From assembly GCA_014378805.1 (NCBI GenBank), contig JACMMY010000104.1, positions 1 through 15,703 of the forward strand: 15,703 nucleotides of DNA, written 5' to 3'. The first letter of the stretch is position 1; each line of letters starts with the position of its first letter. Positions 1 to 8,107 of this stretch are shown here, in pieces. Under the pieces are notes generated by a model, which was given only the letters and a program-made list of their open reading frames with translations, ran no database searches and was not told the DNA's origin. This stretch comes from Moraxellaceae bacterium (GTDB lineage Bacteria; Pseudomonadota; Gammaproteobacteria; Pseudomonadales; Moraxellaceae). The position numbers and the translations under genes are program-made.

Positions 1-198
1 CCTGGCGTGGGCACGACGGTGCTCGGTGGGCCAACTTATCGAGAAGTGCAATTGTGTATGGAGATGATTGCGGATACGGGGTTGTTGGCATCGCTTGATG
101 TGGTGGAATTGAATCCTGCGTTGGATGTACGCAACCAAACGGCGATTGTGGCGGTGGATTTGATTGGGAGTTTGTTTGGTAAGTCGACGTTGGTGTGA
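1..198 (+). CDS. Arginase, C-terminal 65 residues (5' end outside window)
   Basis: This is the tail of an arginase, which hydrolyses L-arginine to ornithine and urea in the cytoplasm with a binuclear manganese centre. The reading frame is open from base 1 and begins P-G-V-G-T, the usual arginase stretch just after the last metal-binding loop. It continues with a GG-x-(T/S)-YRE segment, then the conserved C-terminal blocks VVELNPALD and RNQTA, and ends in a SLFGKS-type tail. These blocks separate arginase from the shorter agmatinase tail. The catalytic metal-binding Asp/His motifs lie upstream, outside the window. No gene follows closely on the same strand, so it is probably the last gene of its transcript. 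The symbol rocF or arg is not assigned because most of the protein is not visible. Confidence 0.85.
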   Translation, partial: PGVGTTVLGGPTYREVQLCMEMIADTGLLASLDVVELNPALDVRNQTAIVAVDLIGSLFGKSTLV

Positions 199-328
199 AG
201 GCATACGCTGCAAAGTGCGCAATAGCTCTATTTCACTTATCGAAATGAGCGGTGGAAAGTGTAAGTATCGAATTTATCACTTCAATAACCTCAGTGAACT
301 TTGATGAGAGCGTTGAAACATAAGATCG

Positions 329-439
329 AAAGCAAATCCTCCCTAACCCTCCTTTTTTTTAAGGAGAGGACAACTTTGGCTAGGCCAAAATAGAAAGCCT
401 CCTCCCTTTGCAAAGGGAGGTTGGGAGGGATTTGCTTTT
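329..439. repeat. Long imperfect inverted repeat (possible REP/MITE-like element or hairpin)
   Basis: The left arm at 329-353 (AAAGCAAATCCTCCCTAACC then CTCCT) and the right arm at 412-439 (AAAGGGAGGTTGGGAGGGAT then TTGCTTTT) are near-complementary, differing by small indels. Inside lie a perfect 20-base palindrome at 401-420 (CCTCCCTTTG/CAAAGGGAGG), a short CTCCTT/AAGGAG hairpin around 350-366 and a TTGGC/GCCAA hairpin near 376-388. The compact nested structure in an intergenic gap is typical of dispersed palindromic elements. It could also help end arginase transcription, but no U-run follows a stem. Genome copy number cannot be seen here. Confidence 0.6.
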
Positions 440-529
440 GACTTTAAAACTATGATAATCAGCAATTTTGTACAGACTGATGACTTACCCATTCGATTTT
501 CCTAGAAATCCTCTACAATGCGTGCACTT

Positions 530-558
530 TTGTTTAGTTTTAACCCTTTTTTTAGATT
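530..558 (+). promoter_or_regulatory. Candidate sigma-70 promoter of murJ
   Basis: A TTGTTT box at 530-535 is followed after 17 bases by TAGATT at 553-558, placing a start site near 565, just ahead of the ribosome binding site of murJ. A second possible -10, TACAAT at 514-519, has no good -35 partner. This is a call by eye from consensus similarity only. Confidence 0.35.
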
Positions 559-581
559 ATTTTTGCGGTAGAGGATGTTCG

Positions 582-2129
582 ATGGCACGATCTTTGTGGC
601 GTTCCACTTTTATTGTTAGTGCAATGACAATGTTGTCGCGCATCTTAGGTCTTGTTAGAGACATGGTGCTCTTGAATGTCTTCGGTGCTGGCGGTGTCAT
701 GGATGCCTTCTTGGTGGCATTCAAAATCCCCAATTTTCTGCGTCGATTATTTGCAGAAGGGGCGTTTTCACAGGCCTTTGTGCCTGTCCTTTCAGAGTAT
801 AAAACCACAAGAACCCACGAAGAAGTTCAGATTCTGATTAGTCGCGCGTCAGGCTCCTTGATGCTGATTTTGGGTGTGTTAACCACTTTTTCTGTAGTGG
901 CGGCGCCATTAGTGATTTATGTGTTTGCACCAGGATTTCATGGACAGCCTGAGAAGTTTCAATTAGCGGTTGAATTATTACGTCTGACATTTCCATATTT
1001 ATTATTGATTTCTATGACGGCTTTCGCAGGTAGCGTCCTGAATAGCTATGGTTCGTTTGCGACTGCTTCATTTGCGCCAGTGTTGCTGAATGTGACGATG
1101 ATTGCAGCAGCATGGTGGCTAGCGCCGTATATGGATCCGCATATTATGGCGCTGGGTTGGGGCGTCATGGCTGCAGGGTTTATACAGCTTGCGATTCAGA
1201 TTCCAGAGCTGTGGAAGAAAAAATTACTCATTCCGCCAAAAGTTGATTTTAAACATGAAGGTGTACGTCGTATTCTGAAGCTGATGTTGCCTGCTTTGTT
1301 TGGTGTATCGGTGGTACAAATTAACCTCTTGTTGGATACGATCCTTGCATCGTTTATGCGTGAAGGGTCGGTGTCTTGGTTATATACCGCTGAACGGATG
1401 ACTGAGTTGCCGTTGGGTTTGATAGGGATTGCGATTGCGACGGTGATTCTGCCGTCATTGTCTGCGATTCATGCCGAAAAAGACCATGATAAGTTCAAAG
1501 CGATGCTGGATTGGGCGACTCAAGTGATTGTGTTGGTCGGTGTTCCAGCAAGTTTGGCAATGATTATTTTGGCTGAGCCGATGATTCAGGCGCTCTTTCA
1601 GCATGGTCGTTTTGGTTATAACGATGTGGGAATGACGGGTTGGGCTTTGCGTGGATTGTCGGGCGGCATTCTGGCGTTCATGTTGATTAAGATTTTTGCC
1701 CCAGGTTTTTATGCGCGCCAAGATACCAAAACACCTGTGAAAATTGGCTTGATTGCAGTCGTTGCCAATATGGTGTTTAACCTCATTTTAGTGGGTATTT
1801 TTTATCTCTTAAAATGGCCTTTGCATGCAGCATTGTCTGTTGCGAGTACCTGTTCGGCATTTCTCAACGCAGGGATGTTGTATTACGCGTTAAAACGAGA
1901 TGGTGTTTATCGGATTGAGTCGCATTGGAAAGTGATCGGATTTCGATATCTGTGTGGGAATCTGTTGATGGTTGCGGTGTTACTTGCAGGTTTGCAGTTC
2001 TATCAGCAAGACGCGCCACAATTGCAACGAATTGCAGAGTTATTGTCCTTGTGCTTGTTGGGTGCAGTTGCTTACGCCGTCGGTTTACTACTAACGGGCT
2101 TTAGACCTAGTCAAATTAGGCACCATTAA
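582..2129 (+). CDS. murJ: Lipid II flippase MurJ
   Basis: MurJ (MviN) flips the peptidoglycan precursor lipid II across the inner membrane and is normally essential. The 515-residue product has the family length and is almost entirely hydrophobic helices, as expected for 14 membrane segments. The N-terminal signature is clear: SAMTMLSRILGLVRD at about 13-27, a D at 41, and NFLRRLFAEGAFSQAF from 51. By alignment to the E. coli protein from memory, R20, R26, D41 and R54 match the functionally important R18, R24, D39 and R52. I chose ATG at 582 because it has a ribosome site (TAGAGGA, 569-575) six bases upstream and gives the usual MARSLWRSTF start; the in-frame ATG at 468 would add 38 unrelated residues. 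ribF follows 106 bases downstream on the same strand. Confidence 0.95.
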   Translation: MARSLWRSTFIVSAMTMLSRILGLVRDMVLLNVFGAGGVMDAFLVAFKIPNFLRRLFAEGAFSQAFVPVLSEYKTTRTHEEVQILISRASGSLMLILGVLTTFSVVAAPLVIYVFAPGFHGQPEKFQLAVELLRLTFPYLLLISMTAFAGSVLNSYGSFATASFAPVLLNVTMIAAAWWLAPYMDPHIMALGWGVMAAGFIQLAIQIPELWKKKLLIPPKVDFKHEGVRRILKLMLPALFGVSVVQINLLLDTILASFMREGSVSWLYTAERMTELPLGLIGIAIATVILPSLSAIHAEKDHDKFKAMLDWATQVIVLVGVPASLAMIILAEPMIQALFQHGRFGYNDVGMTGWALRGLSGGILAFMLIKIFAPGFYARQDTKTPVKIGLIAVVANMVFNLILVGIFYLLKWPLHAALSVASTCSAFLNAGMLYYALKRDGVYRIESHWKVIGFRYLCGNLLMVAVLLAGLQFYQQDAPQLQRIAELLSLCLLGAVAYAVGLLLTGFRPSQIRHH

Positions 2130-2144
2130 GAAGCAGATTTGCTC

Positions 2145-2188
2145 CGCTTTCTATGCCAGAGTGCAGACGAAAGCGCGCATTTCTGGCA
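2145..2188 (+). other. Two overlapping, mutually exclusive hairpins in the murJ-ribF gap
   Basis: CGCTTTC (2145-2151) can pair with GAAAGCG (2169-2175). TGCCAGA (2154-2160) can pair with TCTGGCA (2182-2188), extended inward by GTGC/GCAT. The two stems interleave, so an RNA could form either one or a pseudoknot-like fold, but not two simple hairpins. No poly-U follows, so it is not an obvious intrinsic terminator. It does not resemble the FMN riboswitch, which has a much larger conserved core. Confidence 0.4.
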
Positions 2189-2235
2189 CACTATGGGTAT
2201 TGTTTGTTGACCATTTTTAGAATGAAATTTTTCGC

Positions 2236-3246
2236 ATGAAACTGCTACGTTTGCACAGTTTAGCTCAAGACTACGTGTTGCCGCCGCTTGCGGTCACGAT
2301 CGGTAACTTTGATGGCGTACATCTGGGTCATCAAGCGATGATTCAAACCTTAAAAGAAACCGCAAAATCGCACAATCTTAAAACATTGGCTATGCTTTTC
2401 GAGCCTCAACCGCAAGAGTTTTTTCGCGGCGAGGAAGCGCCTGCACGGATTACTTCGTGGCGTGAAAAAGTCGAAATTCTTAAATCGCTTAATGTCGATT
2501 ATGTATTGCTAGTGCGCTTCGATAACGCCTTTCGATCACTCACCGCGCAAGCTTTTGCCGATTTATTGAAAATTCGTCTGAATGCAAAAGAACTGGTCAT
2601 CGGTGATGATTTCCGTTTCGGCTGCGATCGTGCTGGTGATGTCACCTTCTTAAAAGATTATGGTTTTCCTGTAGCAATCTTGCCAACAATTCTGGTCGAT
2701 GATGAGCGGGTTAGCTCAACCCGAATTCGTGAATGTTTAGCGCAAGGTGATTTTGTTCAAGCTGCGCGTTTGTTAGGTCGTCCATATCGCATCACAGGGC
2801 GGATTCAATACGGTGATCAGATTGGTCGTACCATTGATTTTCCAACCGCAAATGTCGCTTTAAATCGACTGACACCGTGTCTGCAAGGCATTTATGCGGT
2901 ACAAATGGAACTCGCGGACGGCAGTAGTTTATTTGATCTGGTGGGGCAGCAAGGCATTCCAGCTTATGCCAATGGTAGTGTGTTTGGTGCGGGTCATGTC
3001 GGTACGCGACCAGCCATTAAAGATCAAAGCAAAAAGACATGGCGATTAGAGGTTTTTTTACCCCATCCTGATCACCCAGCCAAGCTTTCTGCTAATCTGT
3101 ACGGCTTGCGTGTGACGGTGACTTTCTTGCATTTTTTGCACGGCGAACGTGATTATCCGTCGCTTGAGGCATTGCAAGATGGGATTCAGGATGATGTTAA
3201 ACAACTCATGGCATACCGTGAGAAAATTGTAGATTTCCCGATTTAG
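2236..3246 (+). CDS. ribF: Bifunctional riboflavin kinase / FAD synthetase RibF
   Basis: RibF converts riboflavin to FMN (flavokinase) and then to FAD (FMN adenylyltransferase) in the cytoplasm. The 336-residue length is normal for the proteobacterial bifunctional enzyme. The N-terminal nucleotidyltransferase half shows TIGNFDGVHLGH with the HxGH motif at 29-32, then GDDFRFG and the SSTRIRE motif. The C-terminal flavokinase half shows GRTIDFPTAN, a GTRPAI segment and the closing LYGLRVTVTFLHFLHGERDY block. ATG at 2236 starts exactly where the family starts. It sits between murJ and ileS, the standard order in this bacterial group, and a 105-base gap separates it from ileS. Confidence 0.96.
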   Translation: MKLLRLHSLAQDYVLPPLAVTIGNFDGVHLGHQAMIQTLKETAKSHNLKTLAMLFEPQPQEFFRGEEAPARITSWREKVEILKSLNVDYVLLVRFDNAFRSLTAQAFADLLKIRLNAKELVIGDDFRFGCDRAGDVTFLKDYGFPVAILPTILVDDERVSSTRIRECLAQGDFVQAARLLGRPYRITGRIQYGDQIGRTIDFPTANVALNRLTPCLQGIYAVQMELADGSSLFDLVGQQGIPAYANGSVFGAGHVGTRPAIKDQSKKTWRLEVFLPHPDHPAKLSANLYGLRVTVTFLHFLHGERDYPSLEALQDGIQDDVKQLMAYREKIVDFPI

Positions 3247-3260
3247 TCTGATGTGATATT

Positions 3261-3316
3261 GCGCAATTGCGCGACCAGAATTCCTTTGCTTTTTAATATT
3301 TTCTCGATAGAGAAAA
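3261..3316 (+). other. Short palindromes in the ribF-ileS gap
   Basis: The gap between ribF and ileS holds a perfect 12-base palindrome GCGCAATTGCGC (3261-3272) and a seven-base-pair hairpin TTTTCTC-GATA-GAGAAAA (3299-3316) about 35 bases before the ileS start. Neither is followed by a T-run and no T-box leader features are visible. They may shape the ileS leader RNA or mean nothing. Confidence 0.3.
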
Positions 3317-3351
3317 CTCAATACATTGATTTAATTGGATTGTAAAAACTG

Positions 3352-6210
3352 ATGAGCGATAAACCTGAAGACCAGAAAACTGATTATAAAAGCACCTTGA
3401 ATCTGCCTGACACACCGTTTGCAATGCAAGCAAAATTGGCAACCCGCGAAGTGCAATGGCTTGCGGATTGGCAAGCGGATGATTTGTATGGTCAAGTGCG
3501 GACTGCACGGGCGAATAAACCGAAATACATCCTGCATGATGGCCCGCCGTATGCCAATGGTCAGATTCACTTGGGTCACGCCGTCAATAAAGTCCTAAAA
3601 GACATCATCTTAAAAAGCAAAACCTTGTCTGGTTTCGACGCGCCTTATGTGCCGGGTTGGGACTGTCATGGTTTACCGATTGAGCAAAAAGTTGAAGAAA
3701 AAGTCGGTAAAGTTGGCGTCAAAGTTGATGCGACCAAATTCCGTGAATTGTGCCGTGAGTACGCCGCAAGCCAAGTCGAATTGCAGAAAAAAGACTTTGA
3801 ACGTTTAGGTGTGTTGGGTGATTGGCATAATCCGTATTTGACGATGAACTTCGCGCAAGAAGCGAATACCGTCCGCGCTCTCGGCAAGATCGTTCAAGCG
3901 GGTCATGTGCAAGCAGGCATGAAGCCTGTGAACTGGTGTTTGGATTGTGGTTCCTCATTGGCAGAAGCCGAAGTCGAATACCAAGACAAAAAATCAGACG
4001 CGATTGATGTGGGTTTTGCTGTAGTCGATTTGGCAGATCTGTCTAAGCGTATCAATGTCGATGTGAAAACCCCAGTTGATATCGTGATTTGGACAACGAC
4101 ACCGTGGACATTGCCAGCCAATCAAGCGGTCGCTCTGAATGCCGATTTAGAATACCAATTAGTCGAAGTGCAATCGGAAGACAAAACGATTGCCCTGACC
4201 TTGGCTGCGAAATTGGCAGGCGAGGCGACTGAACGTTATGGCTTGCAATCACCAAAAGTGTTGGCAACTTTCCAAGGCTCAGTGTTAGAACATTTGAGTT
4301 TGCAACATCCGCTGATCATGGGTCGCCAAGTGCCTGTGATCTTAGGTGAACACGTCATGGATTCCAGCGGTACAGGTGCGGTTCACACAGCGCCCGGTCA
4401 TGGTGTGGACGACTATAAAGTCGGTTTGCAATACAGCCTGAAAGTTGAAAATCCAGTCAGTGGCAGTGGTGTTTATTTGCCAGAAGCGGCGGTTTTCGCG
4501 GGTCAGCATATCTATAAAGCCAATCCGCTGATTATCGAACAGCTTAAATCTGATCGTAAATTGTGGGCACATATTGCGATTACCCACAGTTATCCGCATT
4601 GCTGGCGTCATAAAACGCCGATCATTTTCCGTGCCACGCCGCAGTGGTTTATTAGCATGGAAAAACAAGGTCTGCGTAATGAAGCCCTTGATGCCATCAA
4701 AAAAATTGAGTGGATTCCAGATTGGGGTCAGAATCGTATCGAGTCCATGATCGATGGTCGTCCTGATTGGTGTATTTCCCGTCAACGGACTTGGGGCGTG
4801 CCGATTCCATTCTTTATTCATAAAGACACGGGCGCATTGCATCCAGATACTGAAAACCTGATTGAGAAAGTTGCCGCGTTGATTGATCAAGGCGGTGTCG
4901 ATGCATGGTTTAAAGCGGAAGCGGCTGATTTAATCGGTGCAGATGCAGCGCAATATAACAAAGCGACTGATACGCTCGATGTTTGGTTTGATTCGGGTGT
5001 GACGCATTATTGTGTGTTGAAACAACGTGACGCGCTCGCATTCCCTGCTGATTTATATTTGGAAGGCTCTGACCAACATCGCGGCTGGTTCCAAACCTCG
5101 TTGTTGACAGGTCTTGCGATTGACAACACTGCGCCATTCAAAAAAGTACTCACCCACGGTTTCGTGGTTGATGTGAATGGTCGCAAGATGTCCAAATCGC
5201 TGGGTAATATCATCACGCCGCAAGATGTCATCAAAGACCTCGGCGCGGATGGTGTACGTTTCTGGGTTGCATCAAGCGATTACCGCTACGAAATGACGGC
5301 TGGTAAAGAGATTTTCAGTCGGACAACCGATGGTTATCGTCGTATCCGTAATACGTTGCGTTTCTTGCTCGCGAACTTGAATGGCTTTAATCCTGCGAAG
5401 GACATTGTGCCTGTTGATCAGATGATTGCACTCGATCAATTCATTTTGAGTAGTGCAGCGGCTGTGCAAAAAACCATTAAAGCGGCTTACGATGAGATGA
5501 GTTTTCATCAAGTGTGTAGCCAGTTGGTGGCGTTCTGTACCAGTGATTTGGGCGGTTTCTATTTAGACATCATCAAAGATCGTCAATACACCACCAAGGC
5601 AGATTCTGTTGCGCGTCGTTCGGCTCAAACCGCGTTGTATCATTTGGTGCATGCCTTTGTGCGTTGGATGAGTCCGATTCTGACTTTCACTGCGCAAGAA
5701 GCATGGCAGGAAATTCCGAAAAACTCGGCAAACCCAGCCGATAAATATGTATTCACCACTGAATGGTATGACCTTCCAGTTGTGGCGCAAGCGAATGCAA
5801 AAAACGACAGCCTCAGCGAAGAAGAGTGGTTGATCATTCTGAACGCCAAATCTGCGATCAATAAGCTCATTGAAAATGCGCGTACTAGCAAAACAGTTGG
5901 TGCGAATCTCTCTGCGAAAGTTCAAATTTGGGCAGAGCCGCATATTTATCAAGCCTTGGCAAAACTCAAAGATGAACTGCGTTTTGTCTTAATTGTCAGT
6001 GATGTTGAACTGAATCATAACGGTGTAGGCGAAGGCGAAACAACAGAGCTGAGTGGTCTGCATGCGTTTGTATCTGCGGCTGATGGCGTGAAATGTGCGC
6101 GTTGCTGGCATGTCCGCACGGATGTTGGTTTAACGCCACTTCATCCTGATCTGTGTGCACGTTGCATCGAAAATGTGGATGGTTCAGGCGAGGTTCGCCA
6201 CTATGCTTAA
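3352..6210 (+). CDS. ileS: Isoleucyl-tRNA synthetase IleS
   Basis: IleS charges tRNA-Ile with isoleucine and hydrolyses mischarged valine through its inserted editing domain. The 952-residue protein is full length for the bacterial class with a C-terminal zinc domain. The class I signature PPYANGQIHLGH spans about 65-76 with HLGH at 73-76, and KMSKS is at 612-616. The editing-domain region contains WTTTPWTLPAN and HTAPGHGVDDY. The C-terminal zinc site has cysteines at about 915, 918, 935 and 938 (CARC-W and CARC). The product contains the usual WFDSG and GSDQHRGWFQ blocks. The ATG at 3352 has only a weak ribosome site, but the N-terminus matches the family. Its last eight bases overlap lspA, indicating translational coupling. 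Confidence 0.97.
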   Translation: MSDKPEDQKTDYKSTLNLPDTPFAMQAKLATREVQWLADWQADDLYGQVRTARANKPKYILHDGPPYANGQIHLGHAVNKVLKDIILKSKTLSGFDAPYVPGWDCHGLPIEQKVEEKVGKVGVKVDATKFRELCREYAASQVELQKKDFERLGVLGDWHNPYLTMNFAQEANTVRALGKIVQAGHVQAGMKPVNWCLDCGSSLAEAEVEYQDKKSDAIDVGFAVVDLADLSKRINVDVKTPVDIVIWTTTPWTLPANQAVALNADLEYQLVEVQSEDKTIALTLAAKLAGEATERYGLQSPKVLATFQGSVLEHLSLQHPLIMGRQVPVILGEHVMDSSGTGAVHTAPGHGVDDYKVGLQYSLKVENPVSGSGVYLPEAAVFAGQHIYKANPLIIEQLKSDRKLWAHIAITHSYPHCWRHKTPIIFRATPQWFISMEKQGLRNEALDAIKKIEWIPDWGQNRIESMIDGRPDWCISRQRTWGVPIPFFIHKDTGALHPDTENLIEKVAALIDQGGVDAWFKAEAADLIGADAAQYNKATDTLDVWFDSGVTHYCVLKQRDALAFPADLYLEGSDQHRGWFQTSLLTGLAIDNTAPFKKVLTHGFVVDVNGRKMSKSLGNIITPQDVIKDLGADGVRFWVASSDYRYEMTAGKEIFSRTTDGYRRIRNTLRFLLANLNGFNPAKDIVPVDQMIALDQFILSSAAAVQKTIKAAYDEMSFHQVCSQLVAFCTSDLGGFYLDIIKDRQYTTKADSVARRSAQTALYHLVHAFVRWMSPILTFTAQEAWQEIPKNSANPADKYVFTTEWYDLPVVAQANAKNDSLSEEEWLIILNAKSAINKLIENARTSKTVGANLSAKVQIWAEPHIYQALAKLKDELRFVLIVSDVELNHNGVGEGETTELSGLHAFVSAADGVKCARCWHVRTDVGLTPLHPDLCARCIENVDGSGEVRHYA

Positions 6211-6727
6211 ATCTTTATTCAAGTCGATACGCACTCAAAATATCATTTGGTTAGGATTGAGCATTCTCGCGATTGTGCTTGATCAATGGACGAAGCAAAT
6301 TGCTTCTGCGCATTTAGTCTATGGTGAAGCGAAGGCGGTATTTACTGGTTTCGATTGGACGTTGCTGCATAACCATGGCGCGGCGTTTAGCTTCCTTTCT
6401 GATGCAGGCGGCTGGCAGCGTTATTTGTTCACGGGCATGGCGATGCTGGTATCGGTCATTTTCGTGTTTTGGTTATTACGTTTACCAAAGAATGCTTCGA
6501 TTCTCGCCGCCGGGATTGCTCTAGTGTTGGGCGGTGCGGTTGGTAACTTGATTGATCGCGTGTCGCTCGGTTACGTGGTTGACTTCATTAGCGTGTACTA
6601 CAAAAACCACTATTTCCCTGCGTTTAATATTGCCGACAGTGCGATTACGTTGGGGACGATTTTTTTAATTATTGATATGCTGTTTTTGGATAAGATTCGT
6701 CAAACCAAAAACTCCGACACCAAGTAG
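6203..6727 (+). CDS. lspA: Lipoprotein signal peptidase (signal peptidase II)
   Basis: LspA is an inner-membrane aspartyl protease that removes the signal peptide from prolipoproteins after diacylglyceryl transfer. The 174-residue product has four hydrophobic segments and the conserved blocks LDQWTK, LLHNHGAAFSFL, GGAVGNLIDR and FNIADSAI. The two catalytic aspartates are D118 and D145. I chose ATG at 6203, which overlaps the ileS stop by eight bases and gives the usual N-terminus; the in-frame ATG at 6155 lies deep inside ileS and would add 16 unrelated residues before the first membrane helix. fkpB begins six bases after the stop. The lipoprotein at 10098 is the kind of substrate this enzyme processes. 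Confidence 0.96.
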   Translation: MLKSLFKSIRTQNIIWLGLSILAIVLDQWTKQIASAHLVYGEAKAVFTGFDWTLLHNHGAAFSFLSDAGGWQRYLFTGMAMLVSVIFVFWLLRLPKNASILAAGIALVLGGAVGNLIDRVSLGYVVDFISVYYKNHYFPAFNIADSAITLGTIFLIIDMLFLDKIRQTKNSDTK

Positions 6728-6733
6728 ATCACT

Positions 6734-7243
6734 ATGACTCAAACCAATATTTCGACATTTACCAATCCAAACGATGACACGCGGATTGCACACGGTTCAC
6801 AGGTTGCGTTGCATTTTTCGGTTGCGCTTGAAAATGGTGTAGAGATTGATAATACCCGCAGTTATCCAGAGCCAGTGAGCTTGGTGATAGGCGATGGTAA
6901 TCTGCTCGAAGGTTTTGAGAAGGCGTTGTTGGGCTTACGTGCAGGTGATCGTCGTACAGTTCATTTGCCACCTGAAGATGCGTTTGGTCCATGGAATCCT
7001 GAAAATATTCAGTTGTTTGATACGGTTCAGTTTATCAAGGCTGGCGATGCGCGTCCTGAAGTGGGCACGATGATGGAGTTTCAAGATAAAGGAGGCGGTA
7101 CTTTGGCTGGCGTCGTGAAATCTGTGAATGATGACAAAGTCGAAGTGGATTTTAATCATCCGCTGGCGGGGCGTAATGTGGTGTTTGAGGTTGAGATTGC
7201 GAAGGTGACGCCTGCTGGAGTGACTGGGGTAAGGTTGGGGTGA
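6734..7243 (+). CDS. fkpB: FKBP-type peptidyl-prolyl cis-trans isomerase, FkpB/SlpA type
   Basis: This 169-residue protein is a small cytoplasmic FKBP-type prolyl isomerase of the SlyD/FkpB group. The FKBP core HGSQVALHFSVALENG (about 16-31), the segment VSLVIGDGNLLEGFEKALLG and the acidic PPEDAFGPWNPENI block mark the fold, with the insert-in-flap chaperone region following and the core resuming at HPLAGRNVVFEVEI. It lacks the metal-binding His/Cys-rich tail of SlyD, which favours FkpB. It starts six bases after lspA and is surely cotranscribed with it. In related genomes ispH commonly comes next; here the accessory gene at 7331 follows instead. Confidence 0.93.
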   Translation: MTQTNISTFTNPNDDTRIAHGSQVALHFSVALENGVEIDNTRSYPEPVSLVIGDGNLLEGFEKALLGLRAGDRRTVHLPPEDAFGPWNPENIQLFDTVQFIKAGDARPEVGTMMEFQDKGGGTLAGVVKSVNDDKVEVDFNHPLAGRNVVFEVEIAKVTPAGVTGVRLG

Positions 7244-7246
7244 TTG

Positions 7247-7268
7247 AGGAGTAGCTCTTTTCTTTTTT
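7247..7268 (+). terminator. Weak candidate terminator after fkpB
   Basis: A short stem AGGAG-TAG-CTCTT, containing a G-T pair, is followed directly by a T-rich run (TTTCTTTTTT). The stem is only about five pairs, so termination may be partial. Its place, a few bases after the fkpB stop, fits the end of the housekeeping operon. Confidence 0.35.
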
Positions 7269-7330
7269 AAAACAACTTTCGTCATACTAAGGTAAAACAA
7301 CGTAATAATTAGGTCATTGAGGGGGATCGC

Positions 7331-8107
7331 TTGAATACTGATGATTTGATTAAAGAAATCGAACATTATGAATTAGAGTTATCTAAGATCTTGAATAGGT
7401 TCAAAAGAGCACACAGTGGAATTCACATTGATTCTCGAGATGATCCCCAATACAGACAGTATGTTCAAGAGCTTACAGATCTTTTTAATGATGCTTTGGG
7501 AGTAAATGTCTACTCAAAGCAAATTGTTGACGAAGCTAATCGAGGTGTTCTCAATTTTACACGTTCTCCTTCCTATAAAAGTGTTGAAAATATACTCTCG
7601 AAGGTTCGTGCAGCTAGGACACGTATAACGCGGAATCCAGAGCTCGTTATCTGTAGCAAACCAGCTAAAGTAACTACAAGCGGGGCTGTGCAAGACCGAG
7701 TAATATATGACGTTTGGACAATAATTCATCCAAAAGTTAATGAAATAGCCAAACCGCGGTTCATGGCAGGTCATTATGCAGATGCAGTTGAAGCAGCATT
7801 AAAAGAAATTAATAATGTAGTAAAGACATTGCACAAATCCGCAACTGGGTATGAGCTTGATGGGGTGCCTCTTATGAGAAAAGCCTTTACTCCTACTAGA
7901 CCAACAATCTTATTGGGTGACTTAACAACTGAAACGGGACGAAATATTCAACAAGGTTATATGGAACTTTTAGCTGGTTCAATGTCAGGGATTCGCAATC
8001 CAAAAGCGCATGGGAACATAATTATTACGCCAGAGCGTGCCTTACATCATTTGATTTTAGCGAGTCTTTTATTTTATAAGATCGATGAGCGACTTTTGAA
8101 TACATAA
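7331..8107 (+). CDS. HEPN-like TIGR02391/Ymh family protein (putative abortive-infection or RNase-type)
   Basis: The 258-residue product resembles the TIGR02391 (Ymh) family. The C-terminal half carries the typical IHPKVNEIAKPRFMAGHYAD helix start, LMRKAF, NIQQGYMELLAGSMSGIRNP and the RNPKAHGN motif, which is the R-x4-H signature of HEPN domains. HEPN proteins are often ribonucleases acting in phage defence or toxin-antitoxin systems, but activity here is inferred. The N-terminal ~100 residues are charged and helical and I do not recognise them. The start is probably TTG at 7331, because a strong ribosome site (GAGGGGG, 7319-7325) precedes it and no in-frame ATG is nearby. The gene looks more AT-rich than its neighbours and uses more ATA, AGA and AGG codons, suggesting acquisition. 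No antitoxin-like partner gene adjoins it. Confidence 0.75.
   Translation: MNTDDLIKEIEHYELELSKILNRFKRAHSGIHIDSRDDPQYRQYVQELTDLFNDALGVNVYSKQIVDEANRGVLNFTRSPSYKSVENILSKVRAARTRITRNPELVICSKPAKVTTSGAVQDRVIYDVWTIIHPKVNEIAKPRFMAGHYADAVEAALKEINNVVKTLHKSATGYELDGVPLMRKAFTPTRPTILLGDLTTETGRNIQQGYMELLAGSMSGIRNPKAHGNIIITPERALHHLILASLLFYKIDERLLNT

Larger units (their letters stand above)
199..581. other. Intergenic region between arginase and murJ
   Basis: This stretch of almost 400 bases has no convincing gene. It holds the inverted-repeat element at 329-439 and, close to murJ, a candidate promoter at 530-558. The part 199-328 shows no recognisable structure. An open frame runs from 468 into murJ, but its first 38 residues do not look like any part of the MurJ family. 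Confidence 0.6.

Noticed and set aside
468..581. N-terminal extension of murJ from ATG 468
   Set aside because: It adds 38 residues unlike MurJ, has no ribosome site, and covers the probable promoter; ATG 582 has a good ribosome site and the family N-terminus.
2130..2235. FMN riboswitch upstream of ribF
   Set aside because: The gap is too short for the conserved multi-helix FMN core and lacks its conserved segments.
3247..3351. T-box or other tRNA-sensing leader for ileS
   Set aside because: The gap is only 105 bases, T-boxes are not expected in this group, and no T-box core or terminator is visible.
4342..4890. 182-residue antisense frame within ileS
   Set aside because: It is fully inside the strongly conserved ileS coding sequence and its translation shows no family features.
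6155..6202. Longer lspA start inside ileS
   Set aside because: The 16 extra residues are a shadow of the IleS zinc-domain codons and have no homology to LspA.
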